DNA of 34,086 nt from assembly GCA_934565855.1 (NCBI GenBank), contig CAKTIO010000012.1, positions 1 to 34,086 on the forward strand, written 5' to 3'. The notes under the pieces are model-generated. The model was not told the DNA's origin and did no database searches. It saw only the letters and a list, made by a program, of their open reading frames with translations. Position 1 is the first letter of the stretch; each line of letters starts with the position of its first letter. Positions 31,065 to 34,086 of this stretch are shown here, piece after piece. The stretch is from an uncultured Dysosmobacter sp. (lineage in GTDB: Bacteria; Bacillota; Clostridia; Oscillospirales; Oscillospiraceae). The position numbers and the translations under genes are program-made.

Positions 31065-32465
31065 CTATGCATATTTTGTCAGCACGCCGTCTCCGGAGAG
31101 GGTCCACAATGCGGTGTCCCCATCCCCATTCAGCACTGTATTCTGTACAGAGATCTCCCAGCCGCCTTCCTCGCACCGGCGCAGATCGAATTCCGCACCA
31201 TCTGCCGTGAGCCATACAGCTGCTTCATCGCCCTCGCCGGCCCAATGCAGTTTTGTGACCGCATGTCCCTTCTCCATGTTCCACGCTTCGACCGGCAGGG
31301 ATACCGTCCGGTATTCGTTTACGGCATCCATGACCGATTTCAAGGTGGGATTCAGGCGAAAATCCGCCATTTTCTGAGAATCAAAACGATTGGCGGACAC
31401 CGCGTATTCCGTTACTTCAAAAATCACATATTCCGGCTGAAAGAGATTGAAATAATAATCGAAGTTCAGCAAATTCTGATAATTATGCACATATATGTAC
31501 TCATGCAGGGCATTCGCCAGATAGGACCAACCCTTTCCGTTCATATAGCTGCCCTGGAACACCAGTGTTTTGGGCGTATCGGATTCGGAAACAGCGTCAT
31601 TCACCAGATGGGCAAAGGCACGGTTCTGGTCGTCCAGTGCCACTTCGCCATGGTAATTCTCCGTCCGGTCATCCAGTTCCATGGGAATGGTTACCACCGG
31701 CGTCCATTCTTCGATTGGAAATTCAGAGACCGGCAGCGTGGTCTGCAGTTCCTTTGATACGGTAAAGTCCTCGATCCGGTTGAGCTGAATCCCTGGTACC
31801 TCCTCCCGCATGGCTTCCAATATCGCGTTTACACCGTAATAGGCTCCGATGCTGTTCCAGTGTCCGGCGTCATATTTCCGGTTAAAGACCTCCACCCCCT
31901 GTGCAGTCTTCTCCCGCATCAGATCGGTATTGTCCACCACATGAATGCCGGCTTCCTTCATTGCCTGAAGGAAAGCATCCACCCAGCCCCGGTCATAATT
32001 GACGCCTTTGGGCAGCTTATCTGTCAGTACGGCAGTCTTGGCCGGATCAAATACCAGGAGGAACGGCACGTCCCGCTGACGGCAATACGCGTCGATCTGT
32101 GTCACCACATCCGCAAACGACTGGTAGAACTCGTTGTATTCCGCCGCCTGTCCCATTTTAAAGAACACATAACCATCCTGCCCATAGCAATAGGAGGGAT
32201 GGATCATTTTCCCAAAGACCCGGTCATTGAACACCGTATACCCAAGGATCATCTGATCCCGAAACCCGATACGGTCATTGACATAGTCCTCGATCCGGGC
32301 GGTCAGGTCAGGGTCAGCCGCCTTTGCCTCCTCGCTGAAGGGCGCTGCCGCCAGCTTGCGGTTATCAATGGCGGAAACCACATCCGCCTCCCGGTTAAAC
32401 GCCGCCAGAGGCAGCAGGAGCATGGCCGCGAACAGCGTTATCACCGCCCACCGGATCTGTTTCAT
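31065..32465 (-). CDS. AlgX/AlgJ-like (DHHW family) exported O-acetylation protein
   Basis: The 466-residue protein starts with an uncleaved-looking hydrophobic segment (about residues 7-23) and continues as an extracytoplasmic SGNH-like domain. Features matching AlgX/AlgJ and DHHW proteins are the early DNRKLAAAPFS and DYVNDRIGFRDQMI segments, the catalytic-type Asp-His in KYDAGHWNSIGAYYG and a Ser in LVFQGSYMNGKGW that would be the nucleophile. AlgX-type proteins move acetyl groups, delivered by the MBOAT partner, onto an exported polysaccharide. The MBOAT gene lies directly upstream with a 13-bp gap, and GAGGGGGG precedes the ATG. The polymer modified here is unknown. Confidence 0.83.
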   Translation of the reverse strand: MKQIRWAVITLFAAMLLLPLAAFNREADVVSAIDNRKLAAAPFSEEAKAADPDLTARIEDYVNDRIGFRDQMILGYTVFNDRVFGKMIHPSYCYGQDGYVFFKMGQAAEYNEFYQSFADVVTQIDAYCRQRDVPFLLVFDPAKTAVLTDKLPKGVNYDRGWVDAFLQAMKEAGIHVVDNTDLMREKTAQGVEVFNRKYDAGHWNSIGAYYGVNAILEAMREEVPGIQLNRIEDFTVSKELQTTLPVSEFPIEEWTPVVTIPMELDDRTENYHGEVALDDQNRAFAHLVNDAVSESDTPKTLVFQGSYMNGKGWSYLANALHEYIYVHNYQNLLNFDYYFNLFQPEYVIFEVTEYAVSANRFDSQKMADFRLNPTLKSVMDAVNEYRTVSLPVEAWNMEKGHAVTKLHWAGEGDEAAVWLTADGAEFDLRRCEEGGWEISVQNTVLNGDGDTALWTLSGDGVLTKYA

Positions 32466-32478
32466 GGCTGTTCCCCCC

Positions 32479-33987
32479 TCAATACTGAAAATAAATAAAC
32501 GGGCTGTAATCGCTGTTGACCATAGCCATGACAGACAGCGCCATCAGTGACAGCAACACCAGCTCCTGCAGGGCAAAGAACCACGCGTGTCCCCGCAGCT
32601 TCCGCCACAGCGCCTGTACCGGCTCCAGTCCCAGCACGGTGGAGCCCAGGATACCGGTCAGTGTCAGAACGGTCATACGGAAATCGAAGAAATAGGCGTG
32701 GGTGAAGAACAAACGCGGATACTTCGTCAGCCCCAGCATGATCTTTCCCCAGGCTCCAAAATCACGCAGGGTGGGGAAGCGGAACAGCTCCCACAACAGC
32801 ATGGTCAGGAAGGATGCCCCCAGCCACTTCAGCCACTCCGGTATGCGCCGGTACCAGCTCCGCTCCTGAACCACCCGCTCCCACAGCACCGCCGCGCCGT
32901 TGACGGCACCCCAAAGCACATAGGTCCAGCTGGCTCCGTGCCACAGTCCTGTCAGCACAAACACCACCGCCAGATTCCACAGCGTTCTCTTCCGGCCTCG
33001 GCGGCTGCCGCCCAGAGGAATATATACATATTCCCGGAACCAGCTGCCGAGACTGATGTGCCACCGCCGCCAGAATTCCGTGATGGAGCGGGACAGATAG
33101 GGGAAATGAAAATTCTCCTTGAAGGAAAATCCCACCAGACGGCTCAGACCGATGGCAATATCGGAGTATCCGGCAAAATCATAGTAGATCTGCAGCATGT
33201 ACAGCAGGACCGCGCCCCAGGCTGTCAGGGTATCGATCCCCGCTCCGGCCGCGGCCGTTTCCATGTCCTGAATACACGCGCCGAACGCATCCGCCAGCAG
33301 CACCTTCTTGGCAAAGCCAATCATGATGCGGTTCAAACCCTCCGACACCGCTTCCGCGGAGCCATGCCGCCCCGGTATCTGCGGCTGAAAATCCCGCCAC
33401 AAAACGATAGGGCCGGAGATCACCTTGGGGAAAAAGGAGAGGAACAGCGCGCAGTCCAGCAGACTGCCAGGCTCCGCGTTTCCCCGCCGGATATCCGTCA
33501 GGTAGGACAGGGCGGAAAACGTAAGGAAGGACAGCCCCAAGGGCGTCGTCAGACCTTGCAGCGGAAGGCTGCTGCCAGTGAGCCTGTTCCAGTTGGTCAG
33601 GGCAAAATCCGTATACTTATACCGCAGCAGCACCCACAGGACCCCTGCCGCAGCCGCCGCAAATACCACCGTGGAAGCCCGGAGCCCGCTCCGCATCCGC
33701 ACCGATCCGTCCTCCGCCGTTTCAAATACAGGCAGCACCAGACGGCTCTTCCGCATACGCGCGGTCAGCAGCCCCAGCAGCCACACGGCCAGAATGTACA
33801 CAGCCAGCCATGCAATCCCGTCAAAGCAAGCCCAGCCGTAAAAGGCTAGGCTGGCAGCCGTCACGCACAGGTCCCGCAGCCGCAAACGTCTGAAAAACGC
33901 CGCCCGTTCCAGAAGTCCGCACATAAAAATACCCAGCATACACGCTGGAAAAAAGAGAAACAAAAAAATCTGTGTTGTAAATCCCAC
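32479..33987 (-). CDS. MBOAT family O-acyltransferase (AlgI/DltB-like)
   Basis: The 502-residue polytopic membrane protein belongs to the MBOAT family, which carries acyl groups across the membrane for transfer to wall or capsule polymers. Diagnostic stretches are LGLSFLTFSALSYLTDIRRG, LFLSFFPKVISGPIVLWRDF, MLQIYYDFAGYSDIAIGLSRL, FPYLSRSITEFWRRWHISLGSWFREYVYIPLGGSR and the catalytic-His motif LTGLWHGASWTYVLWG. It pairs with the AlgX-like gene immediately downstream. The start is GTG 33987, with AAGGTGGG upstream; no ATG occurs before the first helix. A long palindrome lies 30 bases upstream, overlapping the end of another minus-strand gene. Confidence 0.93.
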   Translation of the reverse strand: MGFTTQIFLFLFFPACMLGIFMCGLLERAAFFRRLRLRDLCVTAASLAFYGWACFDGIAWLAVYILAVWLLGLLTARMRKSRLVLPVFETAEDGSVRMRSGLRASTVVFAAAAAGVLWVLLRYKYTDFALTNWNRLTGSSLPLQGLTTPLGLSFLTFSALSYLTDIRRGNAEPGSLLDCALFLSFFPKVISGPIVLWRDFQPQIPGRHGSAEAVSEGLNRIMIGFAKKVLLADAFGACIQDMETAAAGAGIDTLTAWGAVLLYMLQIYYDFAGYSDIAIGLSRLVGFSFKENFHFPYLSRSITEFWRRWHISLGSWFREYVYIPLGGSRRGRKRTLWNLAVVFVLTGLWHGASWTYVLWGAVNGAAVLWERVVQERSWYRRIPEWLKWLGASFLTMLLWELFRFPTLRDFGAWGKIMLGLTKYPRLFFTHAYFFDFRMTVLTLTGILGSTVLGLEPVQALWRKLRGHAWFFALQELVLLSLMALSVMAMVNSDYSPFIYFQY

Positions 33988-34016
33988 GTTTTTCCCACCT
34001 TAAGCAGAAAGCAAAG

Positions 34017-34051
34017 ACAATTATGGTTTTACTTAGTAAAACCATAATTGT
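34017..34051. other. Perfect 16-bp stem palindrome upstream of the MBOAT gene
   Basis: ACAATTATGGTTTTAC and GTAAAACCATAATTGT pair without mismatch around TTA. It is AT-rich, unlike its surroundings. On the minus strand it is followed by CTTTGCTTTC, too weak for a clear terminator. It could be a terminator or attenuator ahead of the MBOAT gene, or a repressor operator. The stop codon of the upstream frame lies within it. Confidence 0.6.
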
Positions 34052-34086
34052 GCTTCTGGTACATTTCCTTGGCAACGAAGGTACAC
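34029..34086 (-). CDS. C-terminal end of an upstream gene (partial)
   Basis: On the minus strand an open frame enters from the right edge and ends TFVAKEMYQKHNYGFTK-TAA, with the stop at 34031-34029 inside the palindrome. Its sequence and orientation fit the end of a preceding gene in the surface-acylation locus, but 18 residues are too few to name it. Confidence 0.4.
   Translation of the reverse strand, partial: CTFVAKEMYQKHNYGFTK

Noticed and set aside
1..34086. CRISPR arrays, tRNA or rRNA genes, complete insertion sequences, phage attachment sites
   Set aside because: No regularly spaced repeats, cloverleaf-like genes, transposase motifs or paired attachment repeats were seen on reading both strands.

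Overview
The window is about 34 kb of GC-rich (roughly 60% by eye) bacterial chromosome from a Gram-positive anaerobe. Family content suggests a gut Oscillospiraceae/Clostridia member: a fused 2-hydroxyacyl-CoA dehydratase activase, CsoR/CopA copper control, paired MATE pumps, a heterodimeric ABC exporter behind MarR, a putative PF13200-type glycoside hydrolase and S-layer-homology remnants. Strong AGGAGG ribosome sites, sigma-A promoters with 17-18 bp spacers and GC hairpins with T-tracts fit that group. The genus cannot be fixed from the sequence alone.

Layout, left to right. 1-4.5 kb (+): the C-terminal part of dnaK, dnaJ, a PHP-family histidinol-phosphatase-like gene, rpiB and a membrane-anchored glycoside-hydrolase-like protein. 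4.6-6.1 kb (+): a MATE transporter with its own promoter and terminator. 6.1-8.9 kb (-): a three-gene unit transcribed YczE/YitT-like membrane protein, MoxR AAA+ ATPase, CoxE-like VWA protein. 9.2-10 kb (-): a soluble orphan histidine kinase. 10.4-11.5 kb (+): gap, monocistronic. 11.6-17.2 kb (+): a CmpB-type membrane protein and the 1464-residue activase. 17.2-18.7 kb (+): a second MATE transporter. 18.75-21.7 kb (+): csoR-copA, behind a promoter with two CsoR-type operators. 21.8-22.9 kb (+): an EamA/DMT transporter. 22.9-27.2 kb (+): marR and two ABC half-exporters, with a palindromic operator candidate at the transcription start. 27.3-30.4 kb (+): a compact unit of an ArsC/Spx-like protein, a GreA-family factor, an acyltransferase and endonuclease IV. 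30.2-31.06 kb: a non-coding or decayed stretch with a possible small RNA, an unrecognised coding remnant and a broken S-layer-homology gene. 31.06-34.09 kb (-): an AlgX/DHHW-like protein, an AlgI-like MBOAT O-acyltransferase and the last codons of a further upstream gene.

Functionally this is mostly core chromosome (protein folding, sugar phosphates, glycolysis, DNA repair, transcript cleavage) mixed with small self-contained transport and stress cassettes, each with its own promoter, operator and terminator. The right end is a surface-modification locus next to surface-protein debris.

I do not see a clear-cut undescribed system. The best leads are the MoxR/VWA/YczE unit, the orphan kinase with a nearby short reading frame, the copper cassette (Cys-tailed CsoR and a CopA with a CopZ-like tail that could be made separately), and the 30.2-31.06 kb scar.
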